Source: Desmodus rotundus (taxonomy: Eukaryota; Chordata; Mammalia; Chiroptera; Phyllostomidae). From it: DNA of 64,000 bases. The stretch spans positions 744,001 to 808,000 of the forward strand of contig NW_026527291.1 of NCBI RefSeq assembly GCF_022682495.2, read 5' to 3'. The notes under the pieces were generated by a model. The model did no database searches. It worked only from the letters and a program-made list of their open reading frames with translations, and was not told the origin of the DNA. Shown here one piece after another: positions 36,451 through 48,579 of the stretch (its first letter is position 1; every line of letters begins with the position of its first letter). A program made the position numbers and the translations under genes.

Positions 36451-37971
36451 GAGGTCACAGCAGTTTCACAGGGTCCCTGCGCACCTGTCCATGGAAACAG
36501 AAGCCCTCCCTGCCACTCAGAGGACCGCGCGATTACCCCTAGGCCACACTGCCCAGCAGCACTCTCAGCCCCGCACAGACAGTGTGCTAAGGACAGACTT
36601 TGATACCGGGGCCCTGGGCGGGGGCTTTTCCATGGAACTCTCTAAGGGCCCGGTGCCCTGTGTCGCCCGGGAGTGCCCAAGCCCTTCCTTGACCCCGCAG
36701 GACACTTGCATCCAGCAATAAGCAGCCGTCTGCCTCCACGGGGCTCAAACACCTGGGCCCGGTGTGCGGGAACCTGGCGTACGTGGAGGCAAACCCCCAG
36801 ACCCCTCTGGCCCGAACCCACCACTGCGAAGATCCCCCTTTTCTTCCATCCGTAAAGGGGCCCTCCCTGGGGAGTGGAGGAACATGGGGAGGCCCCCAGG
36901 AGATGGCTTTTCTCCGAGCCGCGGCTGGCTCGTTTCGGGCCTATACGTGGGCCGCGCATGCGCACTCAGGCTCCAAAGCACACGCCTTCCTCGGCTCACC
37001 TGACCCACCCTTTAGAGGTCACAGCAGTTCCACAGGGTCCCTGGGCACCAGTCCGTGGACACAGGAGCCCTCCCTGCCACCTAAAGGACCACGCGATTTC
37101 CGCTGGGGAACACTCCCCAGAAGCACTCCCAGCCTCGCACAGACACTGTGCGCAGGATAGACTTGTGGACCAGGGGCCTGGGGGGGGGAATTTTCCAGGG
37201 AACTCGCTAAAGGCCAGGTGCCCTCTGTCGCCCTGGGAGTGCCCACGCCATCCCTTAACCCTGCAGGACACTATCATCCAGCAATAAGCAGCCCTCTGCC
37301 TCCACGGGGCTCAAAAACCTGGGCCCGTTGTGCGAGCACCTGGCGTTCGTGCAGGCAAACCCGCAGACCCCTCTGGCCCGAACCCACCACTGCGAAGATC
37401 CCACTTTTCTTCCATCAGTAAAGGGGTCCTCCTTGAGGAGTGGAGGAACACGGGGAGGCCCCCAGGAGATGGCTTTTCTACGAGCCGCGGCTGGCTCCTT
37501 TCGGGCCCATACGTGGGCCGCGCGTGCGCACTCAGGCTCCCCACAACAGGCCTCCCTCCGGTCACGGGGCCCACCCTTGTGGTGTCTCCTGACCCACCCA
37601 TGAGGGGTCAAGTGACCCACGCCCGGGGGGTCTCGTGACCCACCCCTGAGGTGTCACGTGACCCACCCCTGGGGGGTCTCGTGACCCACCCTTGAGGGGT
37701 CACGTGACCCACCCCTGAGGGGTCACGTGACCCACACCTGCGGGGTCACGTGACCCACCCCTGGGGGGTCTCGTGACGCACCCCTGAGGGGTCACGTGAC
37801 CCACCCCTGGGGGGTCTCGTGACGCACCCCTGAGGGGTCACGTGACCCACCCTTGAGGGGTTTCGTGACCCACCCTTTTGGTGTCACGTGACCCACCCTT
37901 TTGGGGTCTCGTGACCCACCCTTGGGAAGTCACCTGTCCCACCCTGGAGGGGTCAGGTTACCCGACCTTGA
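36451..37971 (+). repeat. Full unit U21 (1521 bp), beta-A/beta-G mosaic
   Basis: Alpha 36451-37014 has the kappaB-breaking C at 36625. Beta 37015-37580 is A-type through ATCAGTAAAG (about 37418) and G-type from GGGGAGGCCC (about 37452) onward, so a switch occurred between them. Private variants are TCTACGAGCC near 37480 and CTCCGGTCAC near 37558. Minisatellite 37581-37971, 17 copies, G-type end. Confidence 0.94.
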
Positions 37972-39538
37972 GAGGTCACAGCAGTTTCACAGGGTCCCTG
38001 CGCACCTGTCCATGGAAACAGAAGCCCTCCCTGCCACTCAGAGGACCGCGCGATTACCCCTAGGCCACACTGCCCAGCAGCACTCTCAGCCCCGCACAGA
38101 CAGTGTGCTAAGGACAGACTTGGATACCGGGGCCCTGGGCGGGGGATTTTCCATGGAACTCTTTAAGGGCCCGGTGCCCTGTGTCGCCCGGGAGTGCCCA
38201 AGCCCTTCCTTGACCCCGCAGGACACTTGCATCCAGCAATAAGCAGCCGTCTGCCTCCACGGGGCTCAAACACCTGGGCCCGGTGTGCGGGAACCTGGCG
38301 TACGTGGAGGCAAACCCCCAGACCCCTCTGGCCCGAACCCACCACTGCGAAGATCCCCCTTTTCTTCCATCCGTAAAGGGGCCCTCCCTGGGGAGTGGAG
38401 GAACATGGGGAGGCCCCCAGGAGATGGCTTTTCTCCGAGCCGCGGCTGGCTCGTTTCGGGCCTATACGTGGGCCGCGCATGCGCACTCAGGCTCCAAAGC
38501 ACACGCCTTCCTCGGCTCACCTGACCCACCCTTTAGAGGTCACAGCAGTTCCACAGAGTCCCTGGGCACCAGTCCGTGGACACAGGAGCCCTCCCTGCCA
38601 CCTAAAGGACCACGCGATTTCCGCTGGGGAACACTCCCCAGAAGCACTCCCAGCCTCGCACAGACACTGTGCGCAGGATAGACTTGTGGACCAGGGGCCT
38701 GGGGGGGGGAATTTTCCAGGGAACTCGCTAAAGGCCAGGTGCCCTCTGTCGCCCTGGGAGTGCCCACGCCATCCCTTAACCCTGCAGGACACTATCATCC
38801 AGCAATAAGCAGCCCTCTGCCTCCACGGGGCTCAAAAACCTGGGCCCGTTGTGCGAGCACCTGGCGTTCGTGCAGGCAAACCCGCAGACCCCTCTGGCCC
38901 GAACCCACCACTGCGAAGATCCCACTTTTCTTCCATCAGTAAAGGGGTCCTCCTTGAGGAGTGGAGGAACACGGGGAAGCCCCCAGGAAATGGCTTTTCT
39001 CCGAGCCGCGCCTGGCTCCTTTCGGGCCTATACGTGGGCCGCGCGTGCGCAATCAGGCTCCCCACAACAGGCCTCCCTCGGGTCACGGGGCCCACCCTTG
39101 AGGTGTCTCCTGACCCACCCTTGAGGGGTCACGTGACCCACCCCCGGGGGGTCTCGTGACGCACCCCTGAGGGGTCACGTGACCCACCCCTGGGGGGTCT
39201 CGTGACCCACACTTGAGGGGTCACGTGACCCAACCCTGGGGGGTCTCGTGACGCACCCCTGAGGGGTCACGTGACCCACCCCTGAGGGGTCACGTGACCC
39301 ACACCTGCGGGGTCACGTGACCCAACCCTGGGGGGTCTCGTGACGCACCCCTGAGGGGTCACGTGACCCACCCCTGGGGGGTCTCGTGACCCACCCCTGA
39401 GGGGTCACGTGACCCACCCTTGAGGGGTTTCGTGACCCACCCTTTTGGGGTCACGTGACCCACCCTTTTGGGGTCTCGTGACCCAGCCTTGGGAGGTCAC
39501 CTGTCCCACCCTGGAGGGGTCAGGTGACCCGCCCTTGA
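37972..39538 (+). repeat. Full unit U22 (1567 bp)
   Basis: Alpha 37972-38535 carries the rare CTCTTTAAGGG (T at 38162), shared only with U26. Beta-A/S 38536-39101 has CAGGAAATGGC near 38989, shared with U26 and U30. Minisatellite 39102-39538, 19 copies. Confidence 0.95.
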
Positions 39539-41105
39539 GAGGTCACAGCAGTTTCACAGGGTCCCTGCGCACCTGTCCATGGAAACAGAAGCCCTCCCTG
39601 CCACTCAGAGGACCGTGCGATTTCCCCTAGGCCACACTGCCCAGCAGGACTCTCAGCCCCGCACAGACAGTGTGCTAAGGACAGACTTGGATACCGGGGC
39701 CCTGGGCGGGGGATTTTCCATGGAACTCTCTAAGGGCCCGGTGCCCTGTGTCGCCCGGGAGTGCCCATGCCCTTCCTTGACCCCGCAGGACACTTGCCTC
39801 CAGCAATAAGCAGCCGTCTGCCTCCACGGGGCTCAAACACCTGGGCCCGGTGTGCGGGAACCTGGCGTACGTGGAGGCAAACCCCCAGACACCTCTGGCC
39901 CGAACCCACCACTGCGAAGATCCCCCTTTTCTTCCATCCGTAAAGGGGCCCTCCCTGGGGAGTGGAGGAACATGGGGAGGCCCCCAGGAGATGGCTTTTC
40001 TCCGAGCCGCGGCTGGCTCGTTTCGGGCCTATACGTGGGCCGCGCATGCGCACTCAGGCTCCAAAGCACACGCCTTCCTCGGCTCACCTGACCCACCCTT
40101 TAGAGGTCACAGCAGTTCCACAGGGTCCCTGGGCACCAGTCCGTGGACACAGGAGCCCTCCCTGCCACCTAAAGGACCACGCGATTTCCGCTGGGGAACA
40201 CTCCCCAGAAGCACTCCCAGCCTCGCACAGACACTGTGCGCAGGATAGACTTGTGGACCAGGGGCCTGGGGGGGGGAATTTTCCAGGGAACTCGCTAAAG
40301 GCCAGGTGCCCTCTGTCGCCCTGGGAGTGCCCACGCCATCCCTTAACCCTGCAGGACACTATCATCCAGCAATAAGCAGCCCTCTGCCTCCACGGGGCTC
40401 AAAAACCTGGGCCCGTTGTGCGAGCACCTGGCGTTCGTGCAGGCAAACCCGCAGACCCCTCTGGCCCGAACCCACCACTGCGAAGATCCCACTTTTCTTC
40501 CATCAGTAAAGGGGTCCTCCTTGAGGAGTGGAGGAACACGGGGAAGCCCCCAGGAGATGGCTTTTCTCCGAGCCGCGCCTGGCTCCTTTCGGGCCTATAC
40601 GTGGGCCGCGCGTGCGCACTCAGGCTCCCCACAACAGGCCTCCCTCGGGTCACGGGGCCCACCCTTGAGGTGTCTCCTGACCCACCCTTGAGGGGTCACG
40701 TGACCCACCCCCGGGGGGTCTCGTGACGCACCCCTGAGGGGTCACGTGACCCACCCCTGGGGGGTCTCGTGACCCACACTTGAGGGGTCACGTGACCCAA
40801 CCCTGGGGGGTCTCGTGACGCACCCCTGAGGGGTCACGTGACCCACCCCTGAGGGGTCACGTGACCCACACCTGCGGGGTCACGTGACCCAACCCTGGGG
40901 GGTCTCGTGACGCACCCCTGAGGGGTCACGTGACCCACCCCTGGGGGGTCTCGTGACCCACCCCTGAGGGGTCACGTGACCCACCCTTGAGGGGTTTCGT
41001 GACCCACCCTTTTGGGGTCACGTGACCCACCCTTTTGGGGTCTCGTGACCCAGCCTTGGGAGGTCACCTGTCCCACCCTGGAGGGGTCAGGTGACCCGCC
41101 CTTGA
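39539..41105 (+). repeat. Full unit U23 (1567 bp)
   Basis: Alpha-M with CAGACACCTC 39539-40102; beta-A 40103-40668; minisatellite 40669-41105, 19 copies. Confidence 0.95.
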
Positions 41106-42060
41106 GAGGTCACAGCAGTTTCACAGGGTCCCTGCGCACCTGTCCATGGAAACAGAAGCCCTCCCTGCCACTCAGAGGACCGTGCGATTTCCCCTAGGCC
41201 ACACTGCCCAGCAGGACTCTCAGCCCCGCACAGACAGTGTGCTAAGGACAGACTTGGATACCGGGGCCCTGGGCGGGGGATTTTCCATGGAACTCTCTAA
41301 GGGACCGGTGCCCTGTGTCGCCCGGGAGTGCCCATGCCCTTCCTTGACCCCGCAGGACACTTGCCTCCAGCAATAAGCAGCCGTCTGCCTCCACGGGGCT
41401 CAAACACCTGGGCCCGGTGTGCGGGAACCTGGCGTACGTGGAGGCAAACCCCCAGACCCCTCTGGCCCGAACCCACCACTGCGAAGATCCCCCTTTTCTT
41501 CCATCCGTAAAGGGGCCCTCCCTGGCGAGTGGAGGAACACGGGGAGGCCCCCAGGAGATGGCTTTTCTCCGAGCCGCGGCTGGCTCCTTTCGGGCCCATA
41601 CGTGGGCCGCGCGTGCGCACTCAGGCTCCCCACAACAGGCCTCCCTCGGGTCACGGGGCCCACCCTTGTGGTGTCTCCTGACCCACCCATGAGGGGTCAA
41701 GTGACCCACGCCCGGGGGGTCTCGTGACCCACCCCTGAGGTGTCACGTGACCCACCCCTGGGGGGTCTCGTGACCCACCCTTGAGGGGTCACGTGACCCA
41801 CCCCTGAGGGGTCACGTGACCCACACCTGCGGGGTCACGTGACCCACCCCTGGGGGGTCTCGTGACGCACCCCTGAGGGGTCACGTGACCCACCCCTGGG
41901 GGGTCTCGTGACGCACCCCTGAGGGGTCACGTGACCCACCCTTGAGGGGTTTCGTGACCCACCCTTTTGGTGTCACGTGACCCACCCTTTTGGGGTCTCG
42001 TGACCCACCCTTGGGAAGTCACCTGTCCCACCCTGGAGGGGTCAGGTTACCCGACCTTGA
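41106..42060 (+). repeat. Hybrid unit H6 (955 bp)
   Basis: Alpha-M part has GGGACCGGTGCC near 41305 (shared with H7, H9, H11 and the alphas of U31 and U34) and a private CTGGCGAGTGG near 41526. Beta-G part follows; minisatellite 41670-42060, 17 copies. Confidence 0.94.
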
Positions 42061-43581
42061 GAGGTCACAGCAGTTTCACAGGGTCCCTGCGCACCTGTCC
42101 ATGGAAACAGAAGCCCTCCCTGCCACTCAGAGGACCGCGCGATTACCCCTAGGCCACACTGCCCAGCAGCACTCTCAGCCCCGCACAGACAGTGTGCTAA
42201 GGACAGACTTTGATACCGGGGCCCTGGGCGGGGGCTTTTCCATGGAACTCTCTAAGGGCCCGGTGCCCTGTGTCGCCCGGGAGTGCCCAAGCCCTTCCTT
42301 GACCCCGCAGGACACTTGCATCCAGCAATAAGCAGCCGTCTGCCTCCACGGGGCTCAAACACCTGGGCCCGGTGTGCGGGAACCTGGCGTACGTGGAGGC
42401 AAACCCCCAGACCCCTCTGGCCCGAACCCACCACTGCGAAGATCCCCCTTTTCTTCCATCCGTAAAGGGGCCCTCCCTGGGGAGTGGAGGAACATGGGGA
42501 GGCCCCCAGGAGATGGCTTTTCTCCGAGCCGCGGCTGGCTCGTTTCGGGCCTATACGTGGGCCGCGCATGCGCACTCAGGCTCCAAAGCACACGCCTTCC
42601 TCGGCTCACCTGACCCACCCTTTAGAGGTCACAGCAGTTCCACAGGGTCCCTGGGCACCAGTCCGTGGACACAGGAGCCCTCCCTGCCACCTAAAGGACC
42701 ACGCGATTTCCGCTGGGGAACACTCCCCAGAAGCACTCCCAGCCTCGCACAGACACTGTGCGCAGGATAGACTTGTGGACCAGGGGCCTGGGGGGGGGAA
42801 TTTTCCAGGGAACTCGCTAAAGGCCAGGTGCCCTCTGTCGCCCTGGGAGTGCCCACGCCATCCCTTAACCCTGCAGGACACTATCATCCAGCAATAAGCA
42901 GCCCTCTGCCTCCACGGGGCTCAAAAACCTGGGCCCGTTGTGCGAGCACCTGGCGTTCGTGCAGGCAAACCCGCAGACCCCTCTGGCCCGAACCCACCAC
43001 TGCGAAGATCCCACTTTTCTTCCATCAGTAAAGGGGTCCTCCTTGAGGAGTGGAGGAACACGGGGAAGCCCCCAGGAGATGGCTTTTCTCCGAGCCGCGC
43101 CTGGCTCCTTTCGGGCCTATACGTGGGCCGCGCGTGCGCACTCAGGCTCCCCACAACAGGCCTCCCTCGGGTCACGGGGCCCACCCTTGAGGTGTCTCCT
43201 GACCCACCCTTGAGGGGTCACGTGACCCACCCACGGGGGGTCTCGTGACGCACCCCTGAGGGGTCACGTGACCCACCCCTGGGGGGTCTCGTGACCCACC
43301 CTTGAGGGGTCAGGTGACCCACCCCTGAGGGGTCACGTGACCCACACCTGCGGGGTCACGTGACCCACCCCTGGGGGGTCTCGTGACGCACCCCTGAGGG
43401 GTCACGTGACCCACCCCTGGGGGGTCTCGTGACCCACCTCTGAGGGGTCACGTGACCCACCCTTGAGGGGTTTCGTGACCCACCCTTTTGGGGTCACGTG
43501 ACCCACCCTTTTGGGGTCTCGTGACCCAGCCTTGGGAGGTCACCTGTCCCACCCTGGAGGGGTCAGGTGACCCGCCCTTGA
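42061..43581 (+). repeat. Full unit U24 (1521 bp)
   Basis: Alpha 42061-42624 with C at 42235; beta-A 42625-43190; minisatellite 43191-43581, 17 copies, with CCCACGGGGGGTC near 43231 and CACCTCTGAGG near 43437, both shared with U25 and U28. Confidence 0.95.
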
Positions 43582-44536
43582 GAGGTCACAGCAGTTTCAC
43601 AGGGTCCCTGCGCACCTGTCCATGGAAACAGAAGCCCTCCCTGCCACTCAGAGGACCGTGCGATTTCCCCTAGGCCACATTGCCCAGCAGGACTCTCAGC
43701 CCCGCACAGACAGTGTGCTAAGGACAGACTTGGATACCGGGGCCCTGGGCGGGGGATTTTCCATGGAACTCTCTAAGGGACCGGTGCCCTGTGTCGCCCG
43801 GGAGTGCCCATGCCCTTCCTTGACCCCGCAGGACACTTGCCTCCAGCAATAAGCAGCCGTCTGCCTCCACGGGGCTCAAACACCTGGGCCCGGTGTGCGG
43901 GAACCTGGCGTACGTGGAGGCAAACCCCCAGACCCCTCTGGCCCGAACCCACCACTGCGAAGATCCCCCTTTTCTTCCATCCGTAAAGGGGCCCTCCCTG
44001 GGGAGTGGAGGAACACGGGGAGGCCCCCAGGAGATGGCTTTTCTCCGAGCCGCGGCTGGCTCCTTTCGGGCCCATACGTGGGCCGCGCGTGCGCACTCAG
44101 GCTCCCCACAACAGGCCTCCCTCGGGTCACGGGGCCCACCCTTGTGGTGTCTCCTGACCCACCCATGAGGGGTCAAGTGACCCACGCCCGGGGGGTCTCG
44201 TGACCCACCCCTGAGGTGTCACGTGACCCACCCCTGGGGGGTCTCGTGACCCACCCTTGAGGGGTCACGTGACCCACCCCTGAGGGGTCACGTGACCCAC
44301 ACCTGCGGGGTCACGTGACCCACCCCTGGGGGGTCTCGTGACGCACCCCTGAGGGGTCACGTGACCCACCCCTGGGGGGTCTCGTGACGCACCCCTGAGG
44401 GGTCACGTGACCCACCCTTGAGGGGTTTCGTGACCCACCCTTTTGGTGTCACGTGACCCACCCTTTTGGGGTCTCGTGACCCACCCTTGGGAAGTCACCT
44501 GTCCCACCCTGGAGGGGTCAGGTTACCCGACCTTGA
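43582..44536 (+). repeat. Hybrid unit H7 (955 bp)
   Basis: Alpha-M part has CCACATTGCC (T at 43680) and GGGACCGGTGCC. Minisatellite 44146-44536, 17 copies. Confidence 0.94.
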
Positions 44537-46057
44537 GAGGTCACAGCAGTTTCACAGGGTCCCTGCGCACCTGTCCATGGAAACAGAAGCCCTCCCTGCC
44601 ACTCAGAGGACCGCGCGATTACCCCTAGGCCACACTGCCCAGCAGCACTCTCAGCCCCGCACAGACAGTGTGCTAAGGACAGACTTTGATACCGGGGCCC
44701 TGGGCGGGGGCTTTTCCATGGAACTCTCTAAGGGCCCGGTGCCCTGTGTCGCCCGGGAGTGCCCAAGCCCTTCCTTGACCCCGCAGGACACTTGCATCCA
44801 GCAATAAGCAGCCGTCTGCCTCCACGGGGCTCAAACACCTGGGCCCGGTGTGCGGGAACCTGGCGTACGTGGAGGCAAACCCCCAGACCCCTCTGGCCCG
44901 AACCCACCACTGCGAAGATCCCCCTTTTCTTCCATCCGTAAAGGGGCCCTCCCTGGGGAGTGGAGGAACATGGGGAGGCCCCCAGGAGATGGCTTTTCTC
45001 CGAGCCGCGGCTGGCTCGTTTCGGGCCTATACGTGGGCCGCGCATGCGCACTCAGGCTCCAAAGCACACGCCTTCCTCGGCTCACCTGACCCACCCTTTA
45101 GAGGTCACAGCAGTTCCACAGGGTCCCTGGGCACCAGTCCGTGGACACAGGAGCCCTCCCTGCCACCTAAAGGACCACGCGATTTCCGCTGGGGAACACT
45201 CCCCAGAAGCACTCCCAGCCTCGCACAGACACTGTGCGCAGGATAGACTTGTGGACCAGGGGCCTGGGGGGGGGAATTTTCCAGGGAACTCGCTAAAGGC
45301 CAGGTGCCCTCTGTCGCCCTGGGAGTGCCCACGCCATCCCTTAACCCTGCAGGACACTATCATCCAGCAATAAGCAGCCCTCTGCCTCCACGGGGCTCAA
45401 AAACCTGGGCCCGTTGTGCGAGCACCTGGCGTTCGTGCAGGCAAACCCGCAGACCCCTCTGGCCCGAACCCACCACTGCGAAGATCCCACTTTTCTTCCA
45501 TCAGTAAAGGGGTCCTCCTTGAGGAGTGGAGGAACACGGGGAAGCCCCCAGGAGATGGCTTTTCTCCGAGCCGCGCCTGGCTCCTTTCGGGCCTATACGT
45601 GGGCCGCGCGTGCGCACTCAGGCTCCCCACAACAGGCCTCCCTCGGGTCACGGGGCCCACCCTTGAGGTGTCTCCTGACCCACCCTTGAGGGGTCACGTG
45701 ACCCACCCACGGGGGGTCTCGTGACGCACCCCTGAGGGGTCACGTGACCCACCCCTGGGGGGTCTCGTGACCCACCCTTGAGGGGTCAGGTGACCCACCC
45801 CTGAGGGGTCACGTGACCCACACCTGCGGGGTCACGTGACCCACCCCTGGGGGGTCTCGTGACGCACCCCTGAGGGGTCACGTGACCCACCCCTGGGGGG
45901 TCTCGTGACCCACCTCTGAGGGGTCACGTGACCCACCCTTGAGGGGTTTCGTGACCCACCCTTTTGGGGTCACGTGACCCACCCTTTTGGGGTCTCGTGA
46001 CCCAGCCTTGGGAGGTCACCTGTCCCACCCTGGAGGGGTCAGGTGACCCGCCCTTGA
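44537..46057 (+). repeat. Full unit U25 (1521 bp)
   Basis: Alpha 44537-45100 with C at 44711; beta-A 45101-45666; minisatellite 45667-46057, 17 copies. A near-copy of U24 offset by 2476 bp. Confidence 0.95.
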
Positions 46058-47012
46058 GAGGTCACAGCAGTTTCACAGGGTCCCTGCGCACCTGTCCATG
46101 GAAACAGAAGCCCTCCCTGCCACTCAGAGGACCGTGCGATTTCCCCTAGGCCACATTGCCCAGCAGGACTCTCAGCCCCGCACAGACAGTGTGCTAAGGA
46201 CAGACTTGGATACCGGGGCCCTGGGCGGGGGATTTTCCATGGAACTCTCTAAGGGCCCGGTGCCCTGTGTCGCCCGGGAGTGCCCAAGCCCTTCCTTGAC
46301 CCCGCAGGACACTTGCATCCAGCAATAAGCAGCCGTCTGCCTCCACGGGGCTCAAACACCTGGGCCCGGTGTGCGGGAACCTGGCGTACGTGGAGGCAAA
46401 CCCCCAGACCCCTCTGGCCCGAACCCACCACTGCGAAGATCCCCCTTTTCTTCCATCCGTAAAGGGGCCCTCCCTGGGGAGTGGAGGAACACGGGGAGGC
46501 CCCCAGGAGATGGCTTTTCTCCGAGCCGCGGCTGGCTCCTTTCGGGCCCATACGTGGGCCGCGCGTGCGCACTCAGGCTCCCCACAACAGGCCTCCCTCG
46601 GGTCACGGGGCCCACCCTTGTGGTGTCTCCTGACCCACCCATGAGGGGTCAAGTGACCCACGCCCGGGGGGTCTCGTGACCCACCCCTGAGGTGTCACGT
46701 GACCCACCCCTGGGGGGTCTCGTGACCCACCCTTGAGGGGTCACGTGACCCACCCCTGAGGGGTCACGTGACCCACACCTGCGGGGTCACGTGACCCACC
46801 CCTGGGGGGTCTCGTGACGCACCCCTGAGGGGTCACGTGACCCACCCCTGGGGGGTCTCGTGACGCACCCCTGAGGGGTCACGTGACCCACCCTTGAGGG
46901 GTTTCGTGACCCACCCTTTTGGTGTCACGTGACCCACCCTTTTGGGGTCTCGTGACCCACCCTTGGGAAGTCACCTGTCCCACCCTGGAGGGGTCAGGTT
47001 ACCCGACCTTGA
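46058..47012 (+). repeat. Hybrid unit H8 (955 bp), mosaic alpha part
   Basis: The start has T at 46156 (CCACATTGCC) like H7, but the following stretch reads CCCAAGCCC and CTTGCATCC as in standard alpha rather than alpha-M. The beta-G part begins at the usual breakpoint; minisatellite 46622-47012, 17 copies. H10 shares the mosaic. Confidence 0.94.
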
Positions 47013-48579
47013 GAGGTCACAGCAGTTTCACAGGGTCCCTGCGCACCTGTCCATGGAAACAGAAGCCCTCCCTGCCACTCAGAGGACCGCGCGATTACCC
47101 CTAGGCCACACTGCCCAGCAGCACTCTCAGCCCCGCACAGACAGTGTGCTAAGGACAGACTTGGATACCGGGGCCCTGGGCGGGGGATTTTCCATGGAAC
47201 TCTTTAAGGGCCCGGTGCCCTGTGTCGCCCGGGAGTGCCCAAGCCCTTCCTTGACCCCGCAGGACACTTGCATCCAGCAATAAGCAGCCGTCTGCCTCCA
47301 CGGGGCTCAAACACCTGGGCCCGGTGTGCGGGAACCTGGCGTACGTGGAGGCAAACCCCCAGACCCCTCTGGCCCGAACCCACCACTGCGAAGATCCCCC
47401 TTTTCTTCCATCCGTAAAGGGGCCCTCCCTGGGGAGTGGAGGAACATGGGGAGGCCCCCAGGAGATGGCTTTTCTCCGAGCCGCGGCTGGCTCGTTTCGG
47501 GCCTATACGTGGGCCGCGCATGCGCACTCAGGCTCCAAAGCACACGCCTTCCTCGGCTCACCTGACCCACCCTTTAGAGGTCACAGCAGTTCCACAGAGT
47601 CCCTGGGCACCAGTCCGTGGACACAGGAGCCCTCCCTGCCACCTAAAGGACCACGCGATTTCCGCTGGGGAACACTCCCCAGAAGCACTCCCAGCCTCGC
47701 ACAGACACTGTGCGCAGGATAGACTTGTGGACCAGGGGCCTGGGGGGGGGAATTTTCCAGGGAACTCGCTAAAGGCCAGGTGCCCTCTGTCGCCCTGGGA
47801 GTGCCCACGCCATCCCTTAACCCTGCAGGACACTATCATCCAGCAATAAGCAGCCCTCTGCCTCCACGGGGCTCAAAAACCTGGGCCCGTTGTGCGAGCA
47901 CCTGGCGTTCGTGCAGGCAAACCCGCAGACCCCTCTGGCCCGAACCCACCACTGCGAAGATCCCACTTTTCTTCCATCAGTAAAGGGGTCCTCCTTGAGG
48001 AGTGGAGGAACACGGGGAAGCCCCCAGGAAATGGCTTTTCTCCGAGCCGCGCCTGGCTCCTTTCGGGCCTATACGTGGGCCGCGCGTGCGCAATCAGGCT
48101 CCCCACAACAGGCCTCCCTCGGGTCACGGGGCCCACCCTTGAGGTGTCTCCTGACCCACCCTTGAGGGGTCACGTGACCCACCCCCGGGGGGTCTCGTGA
48201 CGCACCCCTGAGGGGTCACGTGACCCACCCCTGGGGGGTCTCGTGACCCACACTTGAGGGGTCACGTGACCCAACCCTGGGGGGTCTCGTGACGCACCCC
48301 TGAGGGGTCACGTGACCCACCCCTGAGGGGTCACGTGACCCACACCTGCGGGGTCACGTGACCCAACCCTGGGGGGTCTCGTGACGCACCCCTGAGGGGT
48401 CACGTGACCCACCCCTGGGGGGTCTCGTGACCCACCCCTGAGGGGTCGCGTGACCCACCCTTGAGGGGTTTCGTGACCCACCCTTTTGGGGTCACGTGAC
48501 CCACCCTTTTGGGGTCTCGTGACCCAGCCTTGGGAGGTCACCTGTCCCACCCTGGAGGGGTCAGGTGACCCGCCCTTGA
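47013..48579 (+). repeat. Full unit U26 (1567 bp)
   Basis: Alpha 47013-47576 with T at 47203 (CTCTTTAAGGG); beta-A/S 47577-48142; minisatellite 48143-48579, 19 copies, with one E-box changed to GTCGCGTGAC near 48447. Counterpart of U22 offset by 9041 bp. Confidence 0.95.

Larger units (their letters stand above)
37972..43700 (+). repeat. Super-repeat B, copy 1 (about 5.7 kb)
   Basis: U22, U23, H6, U24 and the start of H7 recur as U26, U27, H9, U28 and the start of H10 at an exact 9041-bp offset. Matching markers: T 38162/47203, C 42235/51276, T 43680/52721. The right end is approximate, because H10 then resembles H8 rather than H7. Confidence 0.88.
42061..47012 (+). repeat. 2476-bp super-repeat (full unit + hybrid), two adjacent copies
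   Basis: U24+H7 (42061-44536) and U25+H8 (44537-47012) are tandem copies with markers at exactly 2476 bp (C 42235/44711; T 43680/46156). A third copy, U28+H10, lies at 51102-53577 within super-repeat B. Confidence 0.88.

Noticed and set aside
48308..48550. 80-codon minus-strand frame with a repetitive Gly-Ser-Arg-Asp/Val-Gly-His pattern
   Set aside because: It is the minisatellite translated in one frame, longer here than in sibling blocks because of private substitutions. It is not a gene.
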